Positions 17,453 through 24,806 of a stretch of DNA of 64,000 nucleotides are shown here, in pieces (position 1 is the first letter of the stretch; each line of letters starts with the position of its first letter). This DNA is from JBCBSZ01 sp039818945 (GTDB taxonomy: Bacteria > Actinomycetota > Acidimicrobiia > Acidimicrobiales > Poriferisodalaceae). The position numbers were made by a program, and so were the translations under genes. The stretch spans positions 38,451 to 102,450 of the forward strand of contig JBCBSZ010000010.1 of assembly GCA_039818945.1 (NCBI GenBank). Direction: 5' to 3'. Under the pieces are notes generated by a model. The model was not told the origin of the DNA. It did no database searches and saw only the letters and a program-made list of their open reading frames with translations.

Positions 17453-18376
17453 GTGGACCCGGACGCCGAGACCATCGAGATCGACGGCGTCGCGCCACCC
17501 GACCGCACCCGCTCGGTCGACGCCAACGGGTTGCGCATCGACGTGAAGGAGTGGGGCGACCCGTTCGACCCGCCGCTGCTGCTCGCGCACGGTGGCCTCG
17601 ACTTCGCCCGCACCTACGACCGCTTCGCCCCGCTCCTCGCCGCGGGCGGCTGGCGCGTCGTGGCCTGGGACCAGCGCGGCCACGGCGACTCCGAGCACGC
17701 CGCGCTGTCGACCTGGGACGCCGACGTCCGCGACGCGGCCGCCGTCCTCGAGTCGACGACCGAGGCGGCGGTGCCGATCGTCGGCCACTCCAAGGGCGGA
17801 GGGTTGTCGATGCACCTCGCCGAGGTCATGCCCCACCGCATCACCCACGTCGTCAACCTCGACGGGTTGCCCTCGCGCCGGGCGGTGCCCGACGTCCCCG
17901 ATCACGACCGGGTGCGCATGCTCGCCGACGAGGCCGACCGCTGGCTGAGCTTCCGGCGCCGGGCGGGCGCGTCGGCCCGCAGGCCGGGCACGCTCGACGA
18001 GCTCGCCGCCCGACGGGGCCGCATGAACCCCCGCCTCGACCCGGAGTGGCTGCGCTACCTCGTGACCGTCGGCGCCCGACGAGACGCCGACGGCTGGCGG
18101 TGGAAGCTGGACCCGGCCATTCGCCCCGGCGGGTTCGGCCCGTGGCGTCCGGAGTGGATGCTCTACCGGATGCGCGGCCTGGGCCAGCCCTTCCTCGGCG
18201 TGCTCGGCCTCGAGCTCGAGGAGATGGGCTGGGGAACCCGCCCAGAGGACGTCGAGCCGTACCTGCCCAGCGTGGCCGAGTTCGTCCCGCTCGAGGACAC
18301 CGGCCACTTCGTCCACATCGAGCGACCCCACCTCGTCGCCGACCTCGTCCTCGACTTCGTGGGCCGGCCGGGATGA
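17453..18376 (+). CDS. Alpha/beta hydrolase
   Basis: A 307-residue alpha/beta hydrolase with an intact nucleophile elbow: Ser113 in IVGHSKGGG. The oxyanion loop is LLLAHGG, the acid lies after the sixth strand, and the His in LEDTGHFVHIERP completes the triad. The cap region (about 150-260) is long and charged. Substrate class is unknown; lipase, esterase and C-C hydrolase are possible. The GTG start gives MDPDAETIEIDG and is 157 bp from the divergent WS/DGAT start. The next two genes start inside its stop and each other's stops (ATGA twice), forming a three-gene operon. Confidence 0.85.
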   Translation: MDPDAETIEIDGVAPPDRTRSVDANGLRIDVKEWGDPFDPPLLLAHGGLDFARTYDRFAPLLAAGGWRVVAWDQRGHGDSEHAALSTWDADVRDAAAVLESTTEAAVPIVGHSKGGGLSMHLAEVMPHRITHVVNLDGLPSRRAVPDVPDHDRVRMLADEADRWLSFRRRAGASARRPGTLDELAARRGRMNPRLDPEWLRYLVTVGARRDADGWRWKLDPAIRPGGFGPWRPEWMLYRMRGLGQPFLGVLGLELEEMGWGTRPEDVEPYLPSVAEFVPLEDTGHFVHIERPHLVADLVLDFVGRPG

Positions 18377-19029
18377 GCGTCCGCTTCCTCACGCACGTTC
18401 GCGTCCAGCTCGGACTGCACGAGCTGCAGGTGGGGTCCGGCCGCCCGCTCCTGCTCCTGCACGGCCTCGGTGAGCGCACGCCGTCCGAGGTGCCCCGGTG
18501 GCTGCCCCCGCTGTGGCCGGGGCCGGTGCTCGGCCTCGACTTCACCGGCCACGGGGTGTCGACGATCCCGGTCGGCGGCGGGTACTCGTGCGAGGCGCTC
18601 ATGGCCGACGCCGACGCCGTGCTCGCCGACGTCGGACCGGTCACGGTGTTGGGTCGGGGACTCGGCGCGTACGTCGGGCTGCTCCTCGCCGGCGCTCGGC
18701 CCGAGCACGTCCGCGGCGCGGTCCTGACCGACGGGCCCGGCCTGACCGGCGGTGGTCCGGGGCCCACGGTCAACCCCGTGGCGCACGTGGCCCGCGGCCC
18801 ACACCGCGCGCCCGACCCGTTCGCGCTGGTCGAGTTGTCGTGCGATCTCCGTCCGCCCGACTACGCCGCGCAGTTCGCACGCCAGGCGTGCCAGCTGTCG
18901 CCGACCGAGTTCCCGGTGACGATCGCCGCCGGGCTCCGCCCACCCTGGCTCCGCGCCGTCGTCGAGGAGCACGGCGTGCTCACGGCGTCGGTCCCGGACG
19001 CCCTGAGGAGGTACTCCGAGCTGCCATGA
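18373..19029 (+). CDS. Alpha/beta hydrolase fold protein lacking nucleophile Ser
   Basis: A 218-residue protein with LLLLHGLGE (oxyanion region), LGLDFTGHGVS and an elbow reading VLGRGLGAY, so residue 96 is Gly (codon GGA) where Ser, Asp or Cys is expected. A clear C-terminal catalytic His is also missing. It is shorter than the intact hydrolase before it, and its lid region is reduced. This is the second fold relative in 6 kb with the same Ser-to-Gly change, the other being at 12907. Its ATG overlaps the stop of the intact hydrolase and its stop overlaps the phosphatase start, so all three are probably made together. A partner or regulatory role is inferred. Confidence 0.8.
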   Translation: MSVRFLTHVRVQLGLHELQVGSGRPLLLLHGLGERTPSEVPRWLPPLWPGPVLGLDFTGHGVSTIPVGGGYSCEALMADADAVLADVGPVTVLGRGLGAYVGLLLAGARPEHVRGAVLTDGPGLTGGGPGPTVNPVAHVARGPHRAPDPFALVELSCDLRPPDYAAQFARQACQLSPTEFPVTIAAGLRPPWLRAVVEEHGVLTASVPDALRRYSELP

Positions 19030-19760
19030 CCGAGTCCACCGAGCGCGTCGTCTACCGCCAGTCCCGCTTCGCCCGGCCCCCGGGAGCCACGGAGCTCCTC
19101 GTGATCCGCCACGGCGAGTCCGCCCCGGCCGACCCCGACCACCCCTTCGCCCTCGTCGACGGCCAGGGCGATCCCGAGCTCGCGCCCCAGGGACGCGACC
19201 AGGCCGAGCTGCTCGGCGAGCGGCTGGCCGCCGAACCGATCGCCGCCATCTACGTGTCGAAGCTGCGACGGACCTCCGAGACCGCAGCCCCGCTCGCCGC
19301 CCGGCTCGGCCTGGAGCCGGTGTTGGACCCGGACATCCACGAGGTGCACCTCGGCGACTGGGAGGGCGGGCTGTTCCGCCGGTACGCCGCCGAGGGCCAC
19401 CCGGCCTACGTGAGGATGCACGACGAGCAGCGGTGGGACGCGATCCCCGGTGCCGAGGACCGCGACGTGTTCCGGACCCGCGTCATGCGGGGCTTCACCC
19501 GGATCGCCGATGCGCACCCCGACGAGCAGGTCGCCGTCGTCGTCCACGGCGGCGTCATCGGCGCGCTCTTGTCGATGGTCACCGGCGCCGGCGACTTCGC
19601 CTTCAACGGCGCCGACAACGCGTCGATCCACCACGTCGTGCGAATGCCAGCTGCGCCGGGCGAGCCCGGTCGCCGGACAGAGCGCTGGACGGTGCGCCGC
19701 TTCAACGACACCAACCACCTGCGCAGCCACTTCACCACCGCGGCCGAGTACCTGACCTAG
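19026..19760 (+). CDS. Histidine phosphatase superfamily protein (branch 1)
   Basis: A 244-residue phosphoglycerate-mutase-like phosphatase. LVIRHGES places the phospho-accepting His at residue 29; YVSKLRRTSETA carries the second Arg; and VVVHGGVIGAL supplies the second His. An acid in the IHEVHLGDWEG segment completes the site. These enzymes dephosphorylate small metabolites or, as broad acid phosphatases, many substrates. The ATG overlaps the preceding gene's stop (ATGA). A convergent 20-bp gap separates it from the globin gene. Confidence 0.88.
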   Translation: MTESTERVVYRQSRFARPPGATELLVIRHGESAPADPDHPFALVDGQGDPELAPQGRDQAELLGERLAAEPIAAIYVSKLRRTSETAAPLAARLGLEPVLDPDIHEVHLGDWEGGLFRRYAAEGHPAYVRMHDEQRWDAIPGAEDRDVFRTRVMRGFTRIADAHPDEQVAVVVHGGVIGALLSMVTGAGDFAFNGADNASIHHVVRMPAAPGEPGRRTERWTVRRFNDTNHLRSHFTTAAEYLT

Positions 19761-19780
19761 CGCGGTGCCGGAGCGGGAGG

Positions 19781-20179
19781 CTAGGACGGCGGCGACTCCC
19801 GCACGTTGATCATGTGGGTCGCCGCCATCTCGAAGTAGTCCACGAGCGCGCGGCGGATGTCGCCGGGCGGGGTGACCGCGTCGACGGCGGCGAGCATCGC
19901 CGTCAACCAGGCCGTCTTCTCCGCCTCACCGATCGCGAAGCCGCCGTGGCGCATCCGCAGCCGCGGGTGACCCTTCCGGTCGCTGTAGATCGGCGGACCA
20001 CCCCAGTACTGCGAGAGGAACTCGGCCAGATCGAGACGCGACTCGGTGAGGTCGTCGGGGTACAGCGGTCGGAGCCGTTCGTCGGCCTCGACGCCGGCGT
20101 AGAAGCGGTCGACGAGGTCGTCGAAGAATGGGCGACCGCCGACCGCCTCGAACAGGGTGACCTGCTGCTCGTCGGTCAT
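19781..20179 (-). CDS. glbO: Group II truncated hemoglobin
   Basis: The 132-residue length fits the family. It has the TrHbII/GlbO pattern: LFEAVGGRPFFDDLVDRFY (helices A-B, with the distal Tyr), LSQYWGGPPIYS, and the proximal His in RMRHGGFAIG, followed by WLTAML with the conserved Trp (G8). Such globins bind O2 and are proposed to detoxify NO or peroxide and to support respiration. Its ATG overlaps the stop of the GNAT gene (ATGA), so the two are translationally coupled on the minus strand. Confidence 0.92.
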   Translation of the reverse strand: MTDEQQVTLFEAVGGRPFFDDLVDRFYAGVEADERLRPLYPDDLTESRLDLAEFLSQYWGGPPIYSDRKGHPRLRMRHGGFAIGEAEKTAWLTAMLAAVDAVTPPGDIRRALVDYFEMAATHMINVRESPPS

Positions 20180-20616
20180 CCGGCCGGCTGGTAGCGGTAG
20201 ACGTTCGTCTCGCGGGCGACGAAGCCGAGCCGCTGGTAGAGCCGGTTGGCCGCCTCCCGCGACGGCCGCGAGGTCAGATCGACCGTCCTCGCGCCGAGCT
20301 CGGCCGCGACCTCGATGGCCCGACGGTTGAGGGCGGCGCCGACCCCGTGACCGCGCGCCGCGTCGTCGACGACGACGTCCTCGATCCAGGCCCGGAGACC
20401 GGTGGGGATCGGGAAGACCACGAGGGTCAACGAACCGGCGATGTGGCCGTCGACCCGGGCGAGGAGCAGCGTCGTCGCCTCGCCGTCGACGATGGCGCGC
20501 AGGGCGTCGGCGTCGGGCGGCGGTGACGAACGGGACAGCTGAGGGATGAGGCGGGCCATGGCGTCGACGAGCTCGTCGTCGACCCGCCTGGCGATCTCGA
20601 TGACCGGTACGTCCAC
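20176..20616 (-). CDS. GNAT family N-acetyltransferase
   Basis: The 146-residue sequence is one GNAT domain. The acetyl-CoA pyrophosphate loop is ARGHGVGAALNRR, preceded by the strand AWIEDVVVDD, and the last segment NRLYQRLGFVARE is the typical Tyr-containing helix/strand. The GTG start at 20616 lies near the CBS gene end. It acetylates an amine on an unknown small molecule or peptide. It is upstream of, and overlaps by 4 bp, the truncated hemoglobin gene. Confidence 0.85.
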   Translation of the reverse strand: MDVPVIEIARRVDDELVDAMARLIPQLSRSSPPPDADALRAIVDGEATTLLLARVDGHIAGSLTLVVFPIPTGLRAWIEDVVVDDAARGHGVGAALNRRAIEVAAELGARTVDLTSRPSREAANRLYQRLGFVARETNVYRYQPAG

Positions 20617-20644
20617 GGCCTCCAGCCTGGCCCCTGGACCCCGC

Positions 20645-21916
20645 TCAGACCAGCTCGGCCGATGCGGGGGTGGTCGCCGACTCCGGCTGGCTCGTGCGGA
20701 TGCGCTCGATCCAGTCGACGCAGCGACCGACGCCCAGGACCGTCGCCCCCAGCCCGACCGGGATGCCGATCGTGTCGAGGATCCCGGCGATGAGCCCGGG
20801 CACCGTGCTGTCGGGCGGATCGTGGGCGTCGCCCGGCGCCGCGCGGCGCAGATCGGTGAGGATCCCGTCGAGGAGCGGGAGACGACGATCGGTGACGGCG
20901 TCGAGATCGATCTCGGCGGCGCCGATCATGCGCCGGGAGCGCCGGGCGGTCACCTCGCCGCCGAGTTGCGAGGGCCCGCAGAACACCTGGAGGGCGATCG
21001 GCAGCGTGGTACCGGCCGGGAGGCCAGCCGCGATGCCCGCCGAGACGGCGACCGAGGCGCCGTCGACCGTGCCGGTCGCGATCACGCGCAGGGTCTTGTC
21101 GAGCGCCGCCACGCGGAAGGGCGCGACCGACCCGCCGAGATGGTGGAGGATCGACTCGGCCACGTTGCTCGCCGGTCGCTCCGTGGCAGGCGGCAGCCCG
21201 CTGCACTCCCGGTGCACGGCGCCGATGAGCTCCGGAAGGATCGCCAACATCCCGAGCTCGGAGGTCGCGACCGGCGACCCGTCACGACCAGCGCGGGTCC
21301 ACAGCGCGGCGACGGTGGCGGAGCTCGGTCGATCGGCGACCGACGTGACGACCGAGGCGTCGAGCGACGCCGACCGCCGCAGCCGGTCCATGCGCCGGAG
21401 GAAGGTCTCCGACTCGTCGTCGGTGAGGCCGAGGATCGACTGCAACCGGCCCTCGATCGATTCGTGGATCGGCGGATCGTCGGCCTTGCGTCGTTGCGGA
21501 CCCGCGGCATCGGACAGCGCAGCGATCAGATCGACGTCCTCGATCCGACGACTCGCGCCGAGCAGATCGCGCAGGCTCACCACGCCGACCAGCTCACCGT
21601 CGTCGACGACGCTGAAGTGACGACACCCGCGCTCGAACGCCAGCGCCACCGCCTCGTGCACCACCGTCGAGGACGGGATGGGCGACACGTCGCCGTTCAT
21701 CACCTCGCCGATCGGGATCGAGTCGAGCGTGGCGCCGGAGGCCACGAGGGCGACGACGTCGCGCTCGCTGACCATGCCGACCAGCGTGCCGGCATCCATC
21801 ACCGCCAGCGCCCCGACGCGCCACTGCTCCATCAGGCTCGCAGCGGCCTGCATGTGGTCGGTCGGCGCCGCCGTCACCACCGGCCGGCTCATGATCGATT
21901 GGATCGCTCTCGCCAT
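20645..21916 (-). CDS. CBS-pair protein fused to a degenerate citrate-synthase-like domain
   Basis: A 423-residue fusion. Two CBS domains (about 7-60 and 70-125; IMSRPVVTA, VGMVSERDVVAL, VVDDGELVGVVSLRDL) precede a helical domain with the layout of citrate synthase: an ALD..L helix, FCGPSQLGGE where citrate synthase has its GPLHGGA motif, and GILDTIGIP...GVGRCVDW like its C-terminal GRTAGW region. The catalytic His of GPLHGGA is lost and the FGHRVY/Asp segment looks deleted. It therefore probably senses, binds or scaffolds, with the CBS pair sensing adenine nucleotides. ATG at 21916 follows GGGAG. I know of no named family with this pairing. Confidence 0.7.
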   Translation of the reverse strand: MARAIQSIMSRPVVTAAPTDHMQAAASLMEQWRVGALAVMDAGTLVGMVSERDVVALVASGATLDSIPIGEVMNGDVSPIPSSTVVHEAVALAFERGCRHFSVVDDGELVGVVSLRDLLGASRRIEDVDLIAALSDAAGPQRRKADDPPIHESIEGRLQSILGLTDDESETFLRRMDRLRRSASLDASVVTSVADRPSSATVAALWTRAGRDGSPVATSELGMLAILPELIGAVHRECSGLPPATERPASNVAESILHHLGGSVAPFRVAALDKTLRVIATGTVDGASVAVSAGIAAGLPAGTTLPIALQVFCGPSQLGGEVTARRSRRMIGAAEIDLDAVTDRRLPLLDGILTDLRRAAPGDAHDPPDSTVPGLIAGILDTIGIPVGLGATVLGVGRCVDWIERIRTSQPESATTPASAELV

Positions 21917-22053
21917 CGCCGTCTCCCTGCCCGTCTTCGACCGGGCCCACCCACAGCAGGTCCACAACGCATGGTAGGCGTGATGCCACTCGGTGTGCTC
22001 GTGACACCGTCGGTGGTGCGGTGAACTCGGCCAGCACCGGTAGCGTTCGAACG

Positions 22054-22920
22054 GTGGAGCACGTGACCTGGCACGACCACCCCACGTTGCGGCGACCCGT
22101 GCTCGTGGCTGCCTTCGAGGGCTGGAACGACGCCGGCGATGCGGCGACCGGCGCGGTGCGGTTCCTCGCCGAGCTGTCCGGCGTCACCGAGGTCGCCGAG
22201 ATCGACAGCGAGCCGTACGTCGACTTCGCGGTCAGCCGGCCGCTGGTCCGCCTCGACGAGTCGGGCGAGCGTCGCATCGAATGGCCGCGCACCGTGCTGT
22301 CGGCGGGCACGCTGCCCGGCACCGATCGCGACGTGATCACCGTCGATGCCAGCGAGCCGCGCCTGCGGTGGCGGAGCTACTGCGACACGATCCTGGCGAT
22401 CGCCGACGAGCTCGACGTCGAGATGGTCCTCACGTTCGGCGCGCTGCTCGCCGACGTCGTGCACAGCGACCCGGTCGGCGTGATCGGCTCGGCTGCGGAC
22501 CCGGCGCTCGTCAGCCGGCTCGGCCTGCGCCAGAGCAGCTACGAGGGGCCGACCGGCATCGTCGGCGTGCTCCAGCACCGCGCCCGCGAGGCCGGACTCG
22601 ACTCGGTGTCGCTCTGGGCGCCGGTGCCGAGCTACGTCTCGGCAGCGCCGTCTCCGAAGGCCACGCTCGCCCTGGTCGAGCGCGCCGCGAACCTGCTCGA
22701 TCTCGACCTCGAGGCCCGCCTGACCCTGCTGCGCGCCGAGGCGACCGGCTACGTGGGCCAGGTCGACGCGCTGGTCGAGGGCGACGAGGACCTCCAGGAG
22801 TACGTCGATCGGATCCGCGAGGCCGAGGCCGCCGAACCGCTCACCGACGACCCGGCCCGGTCGAGCAACGAGCTCATGGCCGAGCTCGAGGACTACCTCC
22901 GCGACCAGGGCGACACCTAG
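22054..22920 (+). CDS. PAC2 family protein (proteasome assembly chaperone-like)
   Basis: A 288-residue PAC2 family protein with the hallmark AFEGWNDAGDAATGAV near the N-terminus and the central VLTFGALLADVVHSDPV. Actinobacterial members are linked to proteasome-related ATP-grasp ligases, though they have no confirmed biochemical role. I chose GTG 22054 (VEHVTWHDHPTLRRPVLV), close to the typical family start; an upstream GTG at 22021 would add 11 residues. The gene is divergent from the CBS fusion and converges with the IMPDH-family gene. Confidence 0.82.
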   Translation: MEHVTWHDHPTLRRPVLVAAFEGWNDAGDAATGAVRFLAELSGVTEVAEIDSEPYVDFAVSRPLVRLDESGERRIEWPRTVLSAGTLPGTDRDVITVDASEPRLRWRSYCDTILAIADELDVEMVLTFGALLADVVHSDPVGVIGSAADPALVSRLGLRQSSYEGPTGIVGVLQHRAREAGLDSVSLWAPVPSYVSAAPSPKATLALVERAANLLDLDLEARLTLLRAEATGYVGQVDALVEGDEDLQEYVDRIREAEAAEPLTDDPARSSNELMAELEDYLRDQGDT

Positions 22921-22962
22921 TCAGGGCCCGGGCCAGGGCGGCGGGGCCCCAGCCGGGCGAGA

Positions 22963-24024
22963 TCAGAGCGTGGCGTGGGGGTGGTTCTCGCGCAGGCCGG
23001 TCGGCGTCACCCGGATGAACTGCGCGTTCTGGCGGAACTGCGCGAGGTTGCGGGCGTCGAGGTAGCTCATCGAGCTCTTGACCCCACCCATGAGCTCGCC
23101 GATGACCTTGCCGACCTCGCCCTTGTAGGGGACGGTGCCCTCGACGCCCTCGGCGGCACGCTGCTCGAAGTACTCGTCGTCGACGACCTCACCGGTGCGC
23201 TCGGCCCGGCGCTGGACGGCCTCGAACGACGCCATGCCCCGGTAGCGCTTGACGAGGCCCTGGGCCGTCGACTCGACGTCGCCGGGGCTCTCCTTGGTGC
23301 CGGCGAGCAGCGATCCGATCATCACCGAGTCGGCGCCGGCGGCGAGCGCCTTGGCCATGTCGCCGGAGGTGCGGATCCCGCCGTCGGCGATGATCGGCAC
23401 GCTGATGCCCGACGACGCCACGTCGTCGATGGCGGTGAGCTGCGGCACGCCGACGCCGGCGACGAGCCGGGTCGTGCACACGCCGCCCGGCCCCACGCCG
23501 ACCTTGACCGCGTCGGCGCCGGCCTGCTCGAGATCGTGCGCGCCGGCGGCCGTGGCGACGTTGCCGGCGAGGACGTCGGTCCCGGGGTAGTGCTGCTTGA
23601 GCGAGGACACCCCGGAGATGGCGTGCTCGGCGTGGCCGTGTGCGATGTCGAGCACCAGCACGTCGCAGCCGGCCTCGATGAGGGCCTCGGCTCGCTCGAG
23701 CAGGTCGGCCTCGGCGCCCACACCGACCGCGGCCCCGACCCGCTGTGCGCCGTCCTTCTTGCACCGACCCACCTGGTCGGCCTGCTCGTCGATGCCGAGG
23801 AACCGGTGGATGATGCCGATGCCACCGAGCTCGGACATCGCCGTGGCCATGTCGGACTCGGTGACGGTGTCCATGTTGGCCGACAGCACCGGGATGTCGA
23901 GCGTGACGTTCGTGCTCACCCGGGTGCGCAACGACACGTCCTGGCGGGACCGGACCGAGGAGCGCTTGGGCACGAGGAGGACGTCGTCGAACGTCAGGCC
24001 GATGCGGATCTCGGACAGCCCCAC
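22963..24024 (-). CDS. IMP dehydrogenase/GMP reductase family protein without CBS domains
   Basis: A 353-residue TIM barrel of the IMPDH/GMPR family. TFDDVLLVPKRSSV is the N-terminal signature, the catalytic Cys is in VGPGGVCTTR (family form usually GSICTT or GSVCTT), and YRGMASFEAVQRRAE and GTVPYKGEVGKVI carry the flap and phosphate regions. The regulatory CBS pair of most IMPDHs is absent, so it is GMPR-sized, but the C-terminal segment looks more like IMPDH than GuaC. It either oxidises IMP to XMP or reduces GMP to IMP. The GTG start lies 7 nt after GGAGG. A separate CBS fusion sits 1 kb downstream. Confidence 0.85.
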   Translation of the reverse strand: MGLSEIRIGLTFDDVLLVPKRSSVRSRQDVSLRTRVSTNVTLDIPVLSANMDTVTESDMATAMSELGGIGIIHRFLGIDEQADQVGRCKKDGAQRVGAAVGVGAEADLLERAEALIEAGCDVLVLDIAHGHAEHAISGVSSLKQHYPGTDVLAGNVATAAGAHDLEQAGADAVKVGVGPGGVCTTRLVAGVGVPQLTAIDDVASSGISVPIIADGGIRTSGDMAKALAAGADSVMIGSLLAGTKESPGDVESTAQGLVKRYRGMASFEAVQRRAERTGEVVDDEYFEQRAAEGVEGTVPYKGEVGKVIGELMGGVKSSMSYLDARNLAQFRQNAQFIRVTPTGLRENHPHATL

Positions 24025-24092
24025 GTTGGTTCCTCCCTGACGTCATCGGACACCGACGGCAGTGACGGGACCGCCTTCAGCGGCTCCGCAGT

Positions 24093-24797
24093 CTACTGAG
24101 TGCCGTCCGGGGCAGCACCGTCGGCCAACTCGCTCGGTGACCACCGGGGAGCGTCCCAGGTGACCGGCGGCCGCTCGCCTCGGATGGCCGAGAACGCCTG
24201 CTCGCCCCACCGCTCGAAGCCGGCGATCGGCGTCGGCAGCGCCTCCCGACCGAACCAGCCGACGTCGGAGGTCTCGAGCGGGTGGGCGGCCAGCTCACCG
24301 CCGAGGGCACGGCAGTGGAACACCACCGAGTAGAGCGGGATCGTCGTGAACCCGAGTCGCATGCCGTCGACGACGGCGAGCACGCCGACCGGCTCGCACT
24401 CGATGCCGGTCTCCTCGCGGACCTCCTTCACCGCCACCTCGGCTGCGGAGTACCCGACGTCGGCCCATCCCGTCGGGAACAGCCACACGCCCGAGTCGGA
24501 CCGCTGCACGAGGAGCAGCTCACCGTCGTCGTTGCCGACCACCGCACCCACGGTGACCTTGGGCGTCACGTACCCCTCGATCCCGGAGCCGACCGAGCGC
24601 AGCCACTCGACGACGAGCTCCTCCTCCTCGAAGCGGTGGTCGACCCGGGCCCGCATCTGCGCCGCGATCTGGAGCACCTCCTCGAAGCGCTCGCGCTCGT
24701 AGAGGTTGTCGGTGAAGCCGAGGCCGGTCCGGGCGATCGCGGCGAGGGACTCGGCCCAGGCCCGGAGGTCCTGCGCGGTCAGGGGTTCGTCGGCCAC
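24093..24797 (-). CDS. Nudix hydrolase with N-terminal YjhB-type extension
   Basis: A 234-residue protein: helical N-terminal extension (to about 80), then a Nudix fold. The Nudix box is modified: G-WADVG-Y where the first Glu should be, then SAAEVAV and KEVREETGI. The metal-binding REEXGU core survives while the first Glu is Tyr and the Arg before it Lys. Members hydrolyse nucleoside diphosphates linked to another moiety. It starts 9 nt after the glnD stop on the same strand, so it is probably in the glnD operon. Substrate unknown. Confidence 0.87.
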   Translation of the reverse strand: MADEPLTAQDLRAWAESLAAIARTGLGFTDNLYERERFEEVLQIAAQMRARVDHRFEEEELVVEWLRSVGSGIEGYVTPKVTVGAVVGNDDGELLLVQRSDSGVWLFPTGWADVGYSAAEVAVKEVREETGIECEPVGVLAVVDGMRLGFTTIPLYSVVFHCRALGGELAAHPLETSDVGWFGREALPTPIAGFERWGEQAFSAIRGERPPVTWDAPRWSPSELADGAAPDGTQ

Positions 24798-24806
24798 GGG
24801 CGCCCC

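Noticed and set aside
24025..24092. Riboswitch or leader upstream of the IMPDH-family gene
   Set aside because: The 68-bp gap to the Nudix gene contains only an SD sequence, without recognisable aptamer structure.
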